DNA of 64,000 bases. Source: Lindgomyces ingoldianus (Eukaryota > Ascomycota > Dothideomycetes > Pleosporales > Lindgomycetaceae). Positions 34,114 to 45,464 of the stretch are shown here, one piece after another; position 1 is the stretch's first letter; each line of letters starts with the position of its first letter. The stretch covers positions 2,078,960 to 2,142,959 of the forward strand of contig NW_022985163.1 of the NCBI RefSeq assembly GCF_010093535.1, written 5' to 3'. The position numbers were made by a program, and so were the translations under genes. Under the pieces are notes generated by a model, which saw nothing but the letters and a program-made list of their open reading frames with translations, did not search any database and was not told the origin of the DNA.

Positions 34114-35579
34114 CTGGCCTTGCTGGATCCCACGGGCCATGGATCTCATTTTTGTACTTCTGTAAGCCGATCAACCACCAGCTACAGATACCCATGGCGA
34201 AAAACGTGAGAATGCCCCCGAGAATCACTCCCGCAATGCATGCAGCTCGGCCGCCACCTGTCAAAGTTACAAAAACACCGCCGCATGCACTGATGACGAG
34301 TACGATGGTGAGAGCAAGATGGCCGTGCCAGGAAATTGATCGGAGCTGTCGACGAAATATGGGGAAGAGGCCAAACACCTCGATGGAGAAGAGTGTCAGC
34401 GAGAAGACATGCGTGGTGGAGGGTAACCGAGACGCGAGCACGGTTGATGCCATCAAGGCCGAGTTTGTAGATATTGACGCTGGTAAGCTGCGGCAGCCAT
34501 CAGTATGTGACCGGAATGGATAGACAAGGAATAAGCGTACTGAGCACCAGTCCCTCCTCCATAATCGAAGAATGCGACATTCATACAGAGAAGCCAGGTG
34601 CTGATTGCCCAAATGGAGTCGGGTGTTGTAGACCTCGTAAGGGACTTGAGAATGGGACTAAGCCCGAGCACTGCAGCATAGATTAGAAGGCCAGACTTGG
34701 CGGTAGCGAGCCGTTGCTGATTTCGAGGTGAAAGTGACGACGTCGAGTCCACGTATGGAGGGTTGTAACCGGAGGGTGGGAAACCTGGCGGTGAGCTTGT
34801 CTGTCCGGCCTTGGAGGTAGTGGAGCTATTGGAGACAACCGAGGTCGCACTCGCGCTGTAGGAGTGGCCCGGCTTATATCGATTGCTGTTGCCAACCGGG
34901 GTAAGGATAAGGCCAAGGCCGTGGGCCTCTTTCGAAGAACCAGTCGAGCTCGCGCTAGACACCTCCTCTGCTGCGTCGTTCACTTCCGAGAGCGCTACTG
35001 CTTTGGCAGCCTCGGCCTCCTCTTGTCCCATCCAATAATCCCATAATGCCCATCCAAGCACGGTACAAAGGCTTGCCCAGCTCACCACAGACACAGGGGG
35101 CACTCGATCCTGGGCAATAGCGACAAAGCAGCAACAGAAGATAGCCACAGAGGCTATATGTTGGACAATGACGGTTGAGTCGGCCATGAGTGACCAGAAC
35201 TCGTACGGCTGGAGGCGAGGGTTGCGCTGCAGGTGATCGAGGAAAGTTTCTTCGTCGGTGTAGTTGTCAGGAACTATAGTTGTCAGCCTGAGGCCACGCG
35301 CCGAGCGGAGGATAGTTTACACGGCTGCTTAAACCAAAGCAACTTCTTGTAGTTCGCTTTCCGCCTCCCATTTGTGCTGCGACCCCTTTCTTTCTCTCTT
35401 CTTTTACGTGCGCTCAGAGCGATACCATCTCCGGGAGCCAGTCCCAGGGGACTTCGCTGTCGCGGTCTCCTCGGCGGAGACTTGTAGTATGCATCTTCGG
35501 GGGCAAGTCGGTCAGGGTCCGGGATAGAAGCGGAAGCTAAATTTTGAGCGGCCGTCAATGTAGACAAGGTGGAGGACAT
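34091..35579 (-). CDS. gpi2: GPI2 / PIG-C, subunit of GPI-N-acetylglucosaminyltransferase
   Basis: Three exons, 35579-35321, 35273-34548 and 34479-34091, with introns of 47 and 68 bp, give 457 aa. The family signature KLLWFKQPFPDNYTDEETFL is formed across the first splice, followed by LQRNPRLQPYEFWSLMADSTVIVQH. Several membrane helices follow (for example VAIFCCCFVAI, SGLLIYAAVLGLSPILKSL, IWAISTWLLCMNVAFFDYG, VFSLTLFSIEVFGLFP, LALTIVLVISACGGVFVTL). GPI2 belongs to the ER complex that adds GlcNAc to phosphatidylinositol, the first step of GPI-anchor synthesis. The basic N-terminus and the Ser-rich stretch in the middle are probably loops facing the cytosol. The second intron has a weaker donor (GTGCTC) and is the least certain part. 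Confidence 0.88.
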
Positions 35580-36239
35580 TGAGGGGAAACCATCGAAAGG
35601 TGTCGAGACGTGGACCTTGTAAATACGGCCTCGGGGAAGAACGCCACGCCAAGCCATTAATTCCGAGACGAAGCTTAATTCCGAGCCATGCACGTCTCAG
35701 CGCGCTAAACATCACACCTTCTCCCTCAACTTTCGTCACAATGAATACTCCTCTTTCATTGTGTCGGTCAAGGGTAACTATTAAGCATTAGACCAAGCAT
35801 TGAATCTCGCGTCGCTTTTTATTTAGAACCGTTGCGAGCAGTCCCTTCACCGACAATGGGGTAGGCATTCGTCTATCCATCTGCTTCAAACTGCATTACA
35901 CCATTACCACCAGCGCTCTTATAAAATAAAACCTACTCTAAATCCAAGAGATTTAGGCAAGGGAGGAATCTTCACATGCGCATCCCCCATCATGTTGTCC
36001 AATCTGTCCAATCTGTCGCAATTTCCTCTTCAGTCCATTCCCAACACACAGACATGTCAACAAACAAGTCTAGTTCATTATCACAGAGAAGCGCTAATAC
36101 ATTAAACCTATACAGGAAGGTAACTAACACAAGTAAGTAATCAATCAAGTCAAGTTGGACCTTGAAAACGCCACAGGTTTGCTTGTTGACAAGTCTGGCA
36201 ACACAATCCCATTTCCTCCCGTCTCTACTCGTATACCTC
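35580..36239. other. Interval between GPI2 5' end and opsin 3' end
   Basis: Both neighbours are on the minus strand. This holds the GPI2 promoter and the opsin 3' flank. No other gene is seen. Confidence 0.5.
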
Positions 36240-37293
36240 TTAAACCGTAGCAGCGTTATCCTGCGGCATATCATTCGCTACCCCATCCCCATTTCCAGCT
36301 GTCGCCCCATTCCTCGTCCTCGACTTCTCTCCTGCGTGAGCCACCGGCGTAACTGCAGGATCATCTTCATAATCTCGAATCTGCAAACCCAGTCTAGCAG
36401 GATCAATACTACGATGCCCCCAAAGCAACAACGCACCAAACACCGGCTTGGCCAGGAAATCCAGAACGCCATAGAACACCGCCTCTGAGTCTGGTGCAAT
36501 TACGTTTCCGCCTTCGCATACACCCCATGCGATGGGATACAGCACCCATAGGATGCAGGTCAGGGAGCCGCAAAGGAAGAAGACGCGCGTCACGTCTTTA
36601 CCCAGGGGGTTGGTGTGGAGTCGGGCTTCCCACGCGAGTTGGTAGATTATGTAGCAGAGAGCGAGGCATCCTTCCCTTTATCAGTTTAATAATTCAGGAA
36701 AGGGAGGTTCAGATGGCGTTAGGTCTTACCGAAAGCAAAATATCCCCATTTGTAGGTGGATCGGACTAACGCACCCACAAGCCCACAAACAATCATAATC
36801 TCATCCACCAAAATAACCCACAGAATTGTCGGCCATGGCATCCCAGCCGTCAACAAAAGATCCATCAACAACAGGGGTGTCGTAATAAACCAATCGATAT
36901 ATCTCACATAAAAAATCTCACGGAATACCCCATGAACTTTAGGGTCGCTGCGCTGGTTTTCAACCACAATTGGAGTGAACCCCAAATTCGAGCCCATAGA
37001 GAAATAAGAGATTGCGGCGACGAATACAACACCTGCAGTGATATAATGGAAGATACGGTCGCGGCGATGTTTCTGGAGGGCGAGGCCGACGAATGTGAAT
37101 GCTGCTACGGCCATTGCAGCGCAGATGGCGAAGTAGAAGTCGGAGCCGCGAGGAGTGATGGCAATGTCGGCGGTAATGCCATTTACGGTGTTACCTACAG
37201 ATTGGTAGCTATTTCTTTGAGAAAGTGTGTGTCTTGGGGCGGATTCTCACCGTTGATGCGCAAGGCATCGTTCCTTCTCTCAAAGTTTTTCAT
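36240..37293 (-). CDS. carO: Microbial (type 1) rhodopsin, CarO-like light-driven proton pump
   Basis: Three exons, 37293-37251, 37194-36730 and 36670-36240, with introns of 56 and 59 bp, give 312 aa. Helix C reads RYIDWFITTPLLLMD. Arg near residue 112, Asp near 115 and Asp near 126 correspond to Arg82, Asp85 (proton acceptor) and Asp96 (proton donor) of bacteriorhodopsin. Helix G reads DFLAKPVFGALLL, with the retinal Schiff-base Lys near residue 244 and the partner Asp four residues earlier. All pump residues are present, so proton pumping is predicted, as for Fusarium CarO. It needs retinal, normally supplied by CarX, whose gene lies 2.4 kb away and is broken here. The short first exon was chosen from AAACATG and good splice ends. 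Confidence 0.93.
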
Positions 37294-38187
37294 GTTTGCA
37301 GTGTTCGGTGTGACGGCTGTTGGTTCAACACTCCTAGTCACGATCGAAAGCCCAGATGCGAATATATTTAAACTCGATCACCAGAAATGACCATCTGATA
37401 TATGACACAAGGCAATGGTGCTAATATGCCAAATGCTGTCATCCACCCTCCGTTCTTGCTATTTCCTAACGTCACTACTGCAAAACCCATCACGTTGGCA
37501 CACCGCTAAGCTTCCTCCTCGAAGCTCCGCAAACCCACCCTACCCCCATCCATCTCATACCTCTCAATTCCGCCCTAACCCCATCGAGCTGTTCTTTGTA
37601 TTCGATCCTCAAACACTTCTCCTCGAGGGGGATTCAGATCGAGAGGTTTTGATTGGCGTGCGAAGGCCGAACGAGGAGTAACTTGGACGAGGTTGAGATC
37701 TATGATGTTATGATTACCGCAATAACATATGGGTAGGCACGTTCCTAGCGTAGGCTTATCCGCCGCTCCCACTTTAGTAGCTACAGACTCACTTGCTAGC
37801 AACCATTAGTGACATTCAAGCTTTTAGCGTGCTGACACGAGAGCCCACTCCAACACCATGGGTACAAATAATTGGTCTTAATATCAAGCCATTAGTCGAA
37901 AGGATTCATTTTCATGTTCATGGTTTATATCTGACAAGGAGCACTGAAAACCCAGGCTCAAACATCAGCGCAACTCCAGGAGTTAGCAGGCGAGACATCA
38001 AGCGACACCCTGTCAAAAGAATGCAAAAGGCCTTGCAATTTCATCCCACACGTATCCACTTCTCGGAGACCTCCTATCCACCCAGACATGTCGGCATCCG
38101 CTGACTTACCAGCGCTAATCGTCTGCCGCGAGAAACCAGCGTTTCCAACAGGAAGTAGTACAATTGATACTTTTGCTCCACCTACAA
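37294..38187. other. Upstream region of the opsin gene
   Basis: About 0.9 kb of normal composition without a supported gene. It should contain the opsin promoter. A CACGATCG box (37339-37346) lies about 50 bases before the opsin start; GATC-centred boxes are bound by White Collar-type light regulators in fungi, so it is a candidate only. Confidence 0.4.
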
Positions 38188-38822
38188 TCACGTGAGGCAA
38201 ACAAACGTAACTACATTTTTAACTATTACAATTTAATTAATAAGGCTTAAAAGTAAGCAGTATATAATTAAGGTAGACTTTTTTAAGGTTGCAGTCTCTA
38301 ATGTGTGTAAGGGCTAGGGGAGCGTGTTTGTGCCACTATTTACGTGTTAGTGTAGCCTTAGAGCTTGCCCTGTACTATAACAACCTTTTAGACAACCTTA
38401 TTATAGCAAAAGATAACAGTCCCTTGTATAGGGAACCTCTAGATTAGTGGCTCTAGGTTAGTTAGCGCGACTATCCTGTACTCTTTAAGATAGCACTTAA
38501 TTTCCTATGTATACCCTCCACAAGCTGCGACTGCAAGAGAGCCTTTAGCAGGGGGAAAAAGACAGTTACTTGTAACTGTAATTATTTCTTAGGCTTTATA
38601 ATTAAAGCTTTACAACTCTAGAAAAACTAGCTACATTATAAAGTTATTTTTAGTAAATTAAATAACCTTATGTGCTATATTAAAAGTAAGGGGGACCCTG
38701 CTACTCTAAAAGCTTTAACAGTTACGTTGTAACTTTTAGTAAAAAGTTAAGAAGTATAAGCAGCTTTAATTAAACTGTAACTTAATTGTATTAACCCCTG
38801 CTGTCAGGTGAAGCAAACAAAA
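38188..38822 (+). mobile_element. Truncated, RIP-mutated hAT transposon fragment
   Basis: An AT-rich patch (about 38215-38800) sits abruptly in normal DNA. The plus strand at about 38460-38640 encodes a hAT C-terminal dimerisation segment: ALNFLCIPSTSCDCKRAFS, then KKTVT..CNYFLGFIIKALQLQKN. The right end, CCCCTGCTG, reads CAGCAGGGG from the outside, a plausible hAT terminal repeat. The left end lacks a matching repeat and most of the transposase is missing. Imperfect 19-bp direct repeats flank it (38188 TCACGTGAGGCAAACAAAC and 38804 TCAGGTGAAGCAAACAAAA), longer than the 8-bp duplication of hAT elements. It is a different copy from the element in carX. Confidence 0.65.
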
Positions 38823-39718
38823 GTATATGATAAGTGAGACGTAGCTTGTCTAGAAAGCCTGAGTCGAATCGTACTACTTCCTGATGGAAACGCTGCGAGA
38901 AACCTACCTAGCAACTCGCAGCACCCCTCATTGCCAGATACCAATACCCTGGTTCCGAGGTAGATCCTCCAACACCATCTCCTCCGGCGATCGCGAAACG
39001 AGCGGCACATCTCCGATTCGTTTTGGATTCCCGCCAAATAGACCGCATTTACAGGGGAGAAATTCGCCACATGACAGCGTTAAAGTGATCTTCGTGCAGT
39101 TCAGTGATTTTCGAGAGTTGGTAGGGCTATGTTTGCATATTTCCAACGATTATCGTGACCTTCGTGGTAGGAAAGCGCAGGGGCCGTGTAGCATGAAAGT
39201 GTTTTCCCATGAAGATGCTCGCGCTGACCTCGGTGTGATATAAGACTAGTGATCTTCGTCATTTGTGAGGGGGGTAGGCGGGGTGGTGATCTGATGATTG
39301 GCAGGGCTATGCTTGTACGTATTGAACGGTTAGCGCAACATTGGGTGAATTTGAGAATGGGGAGGTGGGAGGTTAGAGTGGCTATCAAGGAGTGCGGTGT
39401 CATTCTATCTAGGTAGCAGTGGTGTGATTACTTCTTGTCGGAGGTGTGTTTTCTCACGGTGGAGGTATGAAAGGGCGAGGTGAGGGACCAGCCTCACACC
39501 ATGTGAAGGTAGATCATTTGAGAGAAGAATAAGAAAAGGCTTGGGTTAGGTACTAGATGATAGTATTACTTGTCATATGACAATCTCCTCAATGCGAACT
39601 TTGGGTATGTTCAACCTCGTAACCTCTCTAGTTTACTACCTATCGTCACTCAAAAACCGGCATTTCCGCTAATCACGTCGCTTCTCAACCCCTATAAGTT
39701 CTCATGATGACAACCTAA
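38823..39718. other. 3' flank of carX
   Basis: Normal base composition. Open frames on both strands (up to 119 codons) are overlapping and featureless. No gene is supported. Confidence 0.45.
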
Positions 39719-42700
39719 TTACCCAACCCAACCAATCATCTTCCGCTTGACCTTCAACCAAGCCGTATCCTGCACTTTCACTGGCAAACTCCTCACCTTC
39801 TCCACGCTCCTCTGCTCTTGTATCTGCTTCCCCGAAAACCAATTACCATGCAATCCATACGGAACACGCTGCGGCAGTCTCACTCTCGCAAGGACATCTC
39901 TCATATTCCTTGCATCTAATATCCACAGCTCTGATACTGCGTCCGATACACACTCCCCAAAGACATCGAGTTGGGATTCATCGAATGCATAGAAGAGTAG
40001 ATATCCGTCATCTTCAGATACAGGATTTTGGCGAGACACAAAGCGAGCTTCTTGCGCATACCAATTTCCCGACATCTTAAACGCTTGGATGGAATCGTTA
40101 GCATTGGAGCTGTTTAGGATGTCGGTGATGCTGCGTGTATCTATGCACCCTGTGATACTTTTCGGTGGACACAGCCAGCGTGCCCAACAGTCCGTACTAC
40201 TGTACGATTAGGAGATTTTGAGGCCTGTACGGACGAGATTGCCTGTACGTACGTACGGTCGTGAGGAGGAGAGGCAGCTGTACGGACAGTAACCACACTG
40301 TTTAAAATAAGCTGTACAGGTAGTACTGTATAATTAATGTACATTGTAACTATTAATACGCTATACTATAGAAGAGGCAGAGTTAAAGGCCTAATAGCTT
40401 CTTATAAGGCTATTTTCCCTAGTAATGTAAGCAGCTAAAGCTAGGAGCTTGCTTCTTACTATTTAGTGTTTAATCTAGTGCTTCTGCAGCTGTATAGCCT
40501 TAATTGTTGCACCTAATAGGTTGTTACAATTGTTAGTTACAGTACAGCTAGCAGCACTAAAACACCTCTCGCACTTACAGCTTGTAGCTAGGATAGTAAG
40601 GAAATTAAGGGTAATTTTATAAAAAATAGGATAGCTTAATTTGCCTCTAGTAAGCTACTACTATAGAGGATCTCTATGTAGTAATAAGTAATTCTTGTAG
40701 AGATTAGAGCGTATAGTGTTGTAGTAAAATTACAGCTTATTTAATAGCCTCTTACACTTATATAAGCGCTTGTTTATTATAAGAGAGAGGTTAATAGCAA
40801 AGCAGTTTTTATAATTAATGTTATAATAGTTGCTACTAAGTAGTTTATAACGCCTTAAAGATAAGGCCTTAGCTTTATCTTTATCTCTATTTTTATCTTT
40901 ATCCTTAGCATCTATATACTATGTAAAGATTAACTTTATTAACTAAGTTACTTTATTAATCTAGGCCTTATAATAGCGCTAGTAGGTTTAAAACTACAGT
41001 AATTGCAGCTAAGAATAAAGTATAGTTGCTACTGCGTAATATAAGGCTAGAGGCTTAAAGATTAGCTTACCCTAGTAGGTTATAAGCTTCTAATAGCTAA
41101 ACTAGATAGCACTTTTAAAGTAAAAAAAGCTAGGCTTGTTAGTAAAGGCGTTGCCTATCTAATTAAAGTAGATTTAAAGGCACTATAGCTTTATAATTAT
41201 TTGCTAAAGTAAGCTAGATAAGCTGTTGCCTTTAAGTCTTTTTATTATTTAATAAAACTTTTTTAAAAAGCCTATAAAGCGCTTAATCTTATCCTAATTA
41301 TCCTTAGTTATAAGATCTAATAAGGTGTTAAATCTAGCACAGTAAGCCTTATTCTTAGCATTAAAAGAGCCTTTTTATTGCCTTTAGAAGCAGCTAATTA
41401 CCTCTTTAAGCTTAAAGCAGCGTAGGAGCATAAGATATACTAAGTGCTAGTGTACTCTGCTGTTATGTACAAGATTAAGTGTACTAAACTCCTAAATAAA
41501 GTCCTCTTTAGCTAAGTCTCTCTATATAGTGTTAAAAAGCCTTATGCGCTTATGTAAGGCTAGGACGCTGTTTACAAGGTTATAGAAACACCTAACAACA
41601 CTGCGCTTTTTATATAGCTTAAATTAATTATAAGGAGCAGCTCTAGCAAGCTCCTACTTAAATTTAGTAACACTTTTGCTGTATATAATAGCTTTTACAA
41701 CTACCTAGATAGTGTGGCCAGCGCAGCAGATTTAGTGCTGCCTGTTAAGCTTATATAGCAGATTTAGGTAATTGTTAAGGCTCTAGATAAGCTTATTATT
41801 ATTATTTAATATATTATCTCTAACAAAGCAACTAAATTTTAATATAATATTATATTTAATAATAGTAGCAGCTACTTTAAAAGCTTACATACTTTTAGTA
41901 TAGTTGCTGTAAAGGTTTTTAAATTTAATAAGAAGATCTTATTATTTATGCAAAGCATCTAGTAGAGTTAGTGTTGTAGAAAAGTAGTAATAGTAGCCTG
42001 TGTACACTTACTAACAAAATAAGCTACTACTGTAAGAAATAAAAGGTAATTTCTACTACTTTACACATCTATGCTTAACGCAATTTTTAATAATGCTAAA
42101 TTTAGTACTATTAAAATCTCCTACTTCTGCTGCATAAATGCATCCTAAATATTAGTAAAAAGTGTAGTATATAATTATAAAAAAGTAGTAAGAAGATCTA
42201 TGTAATTCTAGCTAATAAGGCCTTAGGTTTTTATAAAAATAGTGTTTCTAAATAATTAATTCTGCACTATAACCTAATCTACTAGGGCACTGCGCAGAGG
42301 GCCTTCCTGCTAAGGTGTATAAGATAGCCTATGTAATAAGCCTGCTACTCTTACTCTAGCTACCTTCTATAGGTGCTAAGAAGCCTAAGGGCTATTAAGT
42401 AAAAGCTTTTTATTAATGTTAACTTTATACTCTCTTTATAAATGCTTTACTATATAGTTATAACTATTAACTACTTTTGCAGCGCTTTTATAATGTTGCT
42501 TATAGCACTAATAGCAGAGCTAAAGGTGTATAACCTTGCTCTGCTTCTTACACAGCATTAAATCTGCTTTATAGAGCTACACCTTTAAAACCTTATAGTT
42601 GCCTCTTATTATTCTTTTATTTTTTACCTAGTAACTTAATTACGCAGCTAGCAGAGCCTCTTTTAAATCTAATAGCTATATATTACCCTAGTTAATCTTA

Positions 42701-44899
42701 AACTTAGTGCTAGCATTATAATTACACTTCTTTAGGTACTCCTTTAATTACTTATTACTAGCAAGTAGTGTAGCCTTATAGAATAGGCTAGTAAAGGTGT
42801 TATAAATTGCCTTTAATTTTTTAAGCTTTTAAGACTTTATAGGGTGTATAATAGTAACACTAGATTAACTTAATAAGGCCTGTAAGGCTGTAAGGCGCGT
42901 AGATAAGCAATTCTGTAATAAAAAGTAGTTAGTAATAAGCATTATTTTAATTTTAATAAGCTATACTATCTAAATAGGCAGGTAAAGTCTTCTTTAAGCA
43001 GCTAAATTAGCGTTGCACATAAGATTTTCTACTAATTAGCCCCCTAGGGCAGCTTCTCTAGTAAGGGCTCTTTAAAACACTAAATTAAGCTTTATAAGCT
43101 ATCCTAAAATGCTAACTGTACACTGTACTACAGACAGTACTTAGGGCAACAGCTATTATACGCACTGACAGAAGATTGCTGTACGTTCGTACGGTCTAAA
43201 TCAACCGTACACCGTACTCAGTACTGTCAGTAGTACGGCCTATTGGGCACGCTGGACACAGCTCTCCTCTCCGTAGTAACGTCTGCACATCCATCTTCAC
43301 TAAAACATCGATCTTGGTTGCTTTCCCCAATGCCGCGCCGAAGGATTCACTGCTGGTACTGCAACCGTAGATGTACCGTGCCGATGACATTTCGTACGCT
43401 GGATTCAGCGTTGGGAATTCGAACGGGATGTGCGAGAGCGCGTATTGGTGTGATACGGTGGGAGTTGAGGCAGTAAGCGAAAAGCGATGGTAATAAAGTC
43501 GACATTGCTCTTCATCATCATCTACAATTGCTGGGTAGGCAGGAGATAGAAGAGGCGTTGTCTCTTGAGCTGGATCTTTCTCCAAGTCTGCGGCTTCGTC
43601 GTCGTATTTTGCGAAGAAAGACATTAGTCGGGATTTTTCGAGCGCATCTTGCTTTGACTGAGGCGGTAGGGGGAGGTTTCCTGCGCTAAATACTAACGAC
43701 GAAGAGGTCAGGCGACATGTGAGAAGGTTGACGGCAGTGGTAACTCCACCGGCGTCATATTCATCCCACGTGTTTGCGGTATGAAAGATGCAACATCCAC
43801 TCGTTTCGAACCAGCGAACCCGAGAGGGATCATGTCGAGGGAAGACACCAAAGCGAGAAGGTTTATCGGGCTTATATGATATAACCGGCTCGTTTTTGAA
43901 GAGGTTGAAGGGTGTCAAGGAGAGCGGGAGATCGAGAATGACGGTATGAGAGAGAGAAACTCCGAAGTCGTGCATCATCTTTCCACCAGAACATCCAGGC
44001 ACGGGAGTATTGAGTTGCTTCGAGCGTTGCGATAGTGACCTCGTATAGCAGGGCGGTATAACAGAGTAGTGGACGTATGGAGGGAGAAAAGTGCAATGGA
44101 ATAGTATCATCTCTCCAGTCCACGGATCGACTTTAGGATGTCCAGTCGTCCACTCTTTCATGAAACTAAACAGTCCAGAGCCACCAAAGACTTCTTCCTT
44201 CGGCTGAGATCTTTCTCGGCACTCGGGCTCTCCTTCTGTTCGATTCCCGTGGTACCAGCCCACCGTTTCTAGCCCAGGGAGTTGAATGCGGATCGGAGGC
44301 CCGCTCTCACATGTTGCTAGAGCACGACGATCGTGAAATAGGACTCCGGTGTTTGCGACGCTGATTCTGTTGATGACTTGCTGCGAGCGGGGTAGATGAG
44401 AAAGTAGAACAAGAAATACACTCCGGAAGATGCAGAAAATGGTGACGATTAAACTCGATAGCGGATTGACTAAGGTTGCAATACTTGGAAGGATGGGCGT
44501 TCTTAATGAAGGACTCTCTAAACTCGAAAGACAGATATCGGTCAAGATGTACTGGTTTACGAAATGAGGGATTGGTTTCTCGGGATCTGAATGAGAAGGT
44601 TTGAAGAATACACCTGCAAGCATGCCGTCGCCATCAAACCAGTGGGCATCGCGCCCAAGATCTGAGTTCGAGACTGGGTTACCTCCATTGCGAACATACT
44701 CTCCCCCAAGAAGTTCTAGCGGGACTGTTCCAGTGTATGAACATGGAACTGGGGAGTGAGTTATCGTTACCGGAGCAAAGTTTCCGGTGAGATAGCTGTA
44801 TAGAGTCAGTGGACAAGCTTAAGCACGTGACGATGGCTGTCGAGATTGAACATACGGGTGCGCTGAGCCTCGCTTCTTCGCTCGTCCATTTCTATTCAT
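39719..44899 (-). pseudogene. carX: carX, retinal-forming carotenoid oxygenase, interrupted by a hAT transposon
   Basis: Exon 1 is 44899-44856, intron 60 bp, exon 2 is 44795-43255, continued after the transposon at 40167-39719. Without the insert the frame gives 677 aa with no other stop or shift. It matches fungal CarX closely: YVRNGGNP, HWFDGDGML, ISVANT, FSFMKEWTTGHPKVDP, RYIYGCSTS, LPQRVPYGLHGNWF. CarX-type enzymes cut beta-carotene centrally into two retinals using iron held by four His. Those visible are near residues 234 (TGHPKV), 290 (MMHDFG), 353 (FHTANTW) and 635 (YGLHG). The insertion is at codon 529, so the fourth His is cut off. Reading into the transposon adds about 19 residues and stops at 43196, a 547-aa product. 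The related torulene oxygenase CarT is an alternative, but sequence and cluster position favour CarX. Confidence 0.92.
40176..43254 (-). mobile_element. hAT transposon inserted in carX, 8-bp TSD GACACAGC
   Basis: A 3,079-bp element with ends CAGCGTGCCCAACAG (40176) and CTATTGGGCACGCTG (ending 43254) is flanked by perfect 8-bp duplications GACACAGC at 40168-40175 and 43255-43262. Terminal CAG..CTG repeats and an 8-bp duplication are hAT hallmarks. The outer 100-150 bp on each side keep normal composition and contain many CGTACGG/CCGTAC motifs. The interior (about 40330-43130) is AT-rich and RIP-mutated. A transposase remnant is on the minus strand; its C-terminal hAT dimerisation segment is at about 40470-40610 (ERCFSAAS....NNCNNLLGATIKAIQLQK). 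Stops abound, so the element cannot move by itself. Confidence 0.93.
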
Positions 44900-45464
44900 G
44901 GTGAATCGTTCAGCGCCTGACTCTCATTCACAAAATCCGATACAAAGAGGCAGTCCGTCTGTGGCTACAGACTTCGTTCTTTGCTCAGGTCGTATTTGCG
45001 AGCTGATTGAAGAAAGAATGCTCCCTTGAGTTGCCTCCTGAGTAGACCTCATCGTCAAGCAGTCTTCTTCACTATAGAAACTAGAACTAGTCGGATGAGG
45101 GGGAAGGTCGCGCCTCTGGGCCAAGCTAGCGCCATGACGATGGAAAATCCCAAGGAATCGCATGTTTTGCACATGATTTTGTGATGATCGCGGAGGGGGA
45201 ATCATGACGTCGAGAGGGGCTCTAAACGGAATCTTGATGATGACGCTAGGCTTGTTTGGGCGCTAGACATGGTTCGACCTTCCATCTTTAGCGCGTCATG
45301 GTGTGCTAGGGAGCTCTACATCATGACGGCAACCCACTGCATCATGGCGGCTGTCTCTGCTCTTTGTCAGCTGCACCGCTCTAGCACTCTCCTGTGCGTT
45401 CGGTCCCTTGAATTGACAGGAATTAGAGGTGCGAGCTCTGGGTCGTGGAGAGATTTACGACGAC
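44900..45464. promoter_or_regulatory. Shared divergent promoter region of carX and carRA
   Basis: The 565 bp between the carX start (minus) and the carRA start (plus) must hold the promoters of both. Visible candidate sites are a CRE-like TGACGTC at 45205-45211 and a TGATCGC box near 45184. In Fusarium and Neurospora the corresponding genes are light-induced; whether these boxes act so here is inference. Open frames in this stretch are not supported as genes. Confidence 0.5.

Noticed and set aside
40176..43254. The insert in carX as a large intron
   Set aside because: It has hAT inverted ends and an 8-bp target duplication, lacks splice consensus at its borders, and known introns here are 43-105 bp.
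44924..45205. Minus-strand 93-codon frame as an upstream exon of carX
   Set aside because: The short exon starting at 44899 (good Kozak context) already gives the family N-terminus before HPYLTGNFAPV; no in-frame link to the upstream frame is needed.
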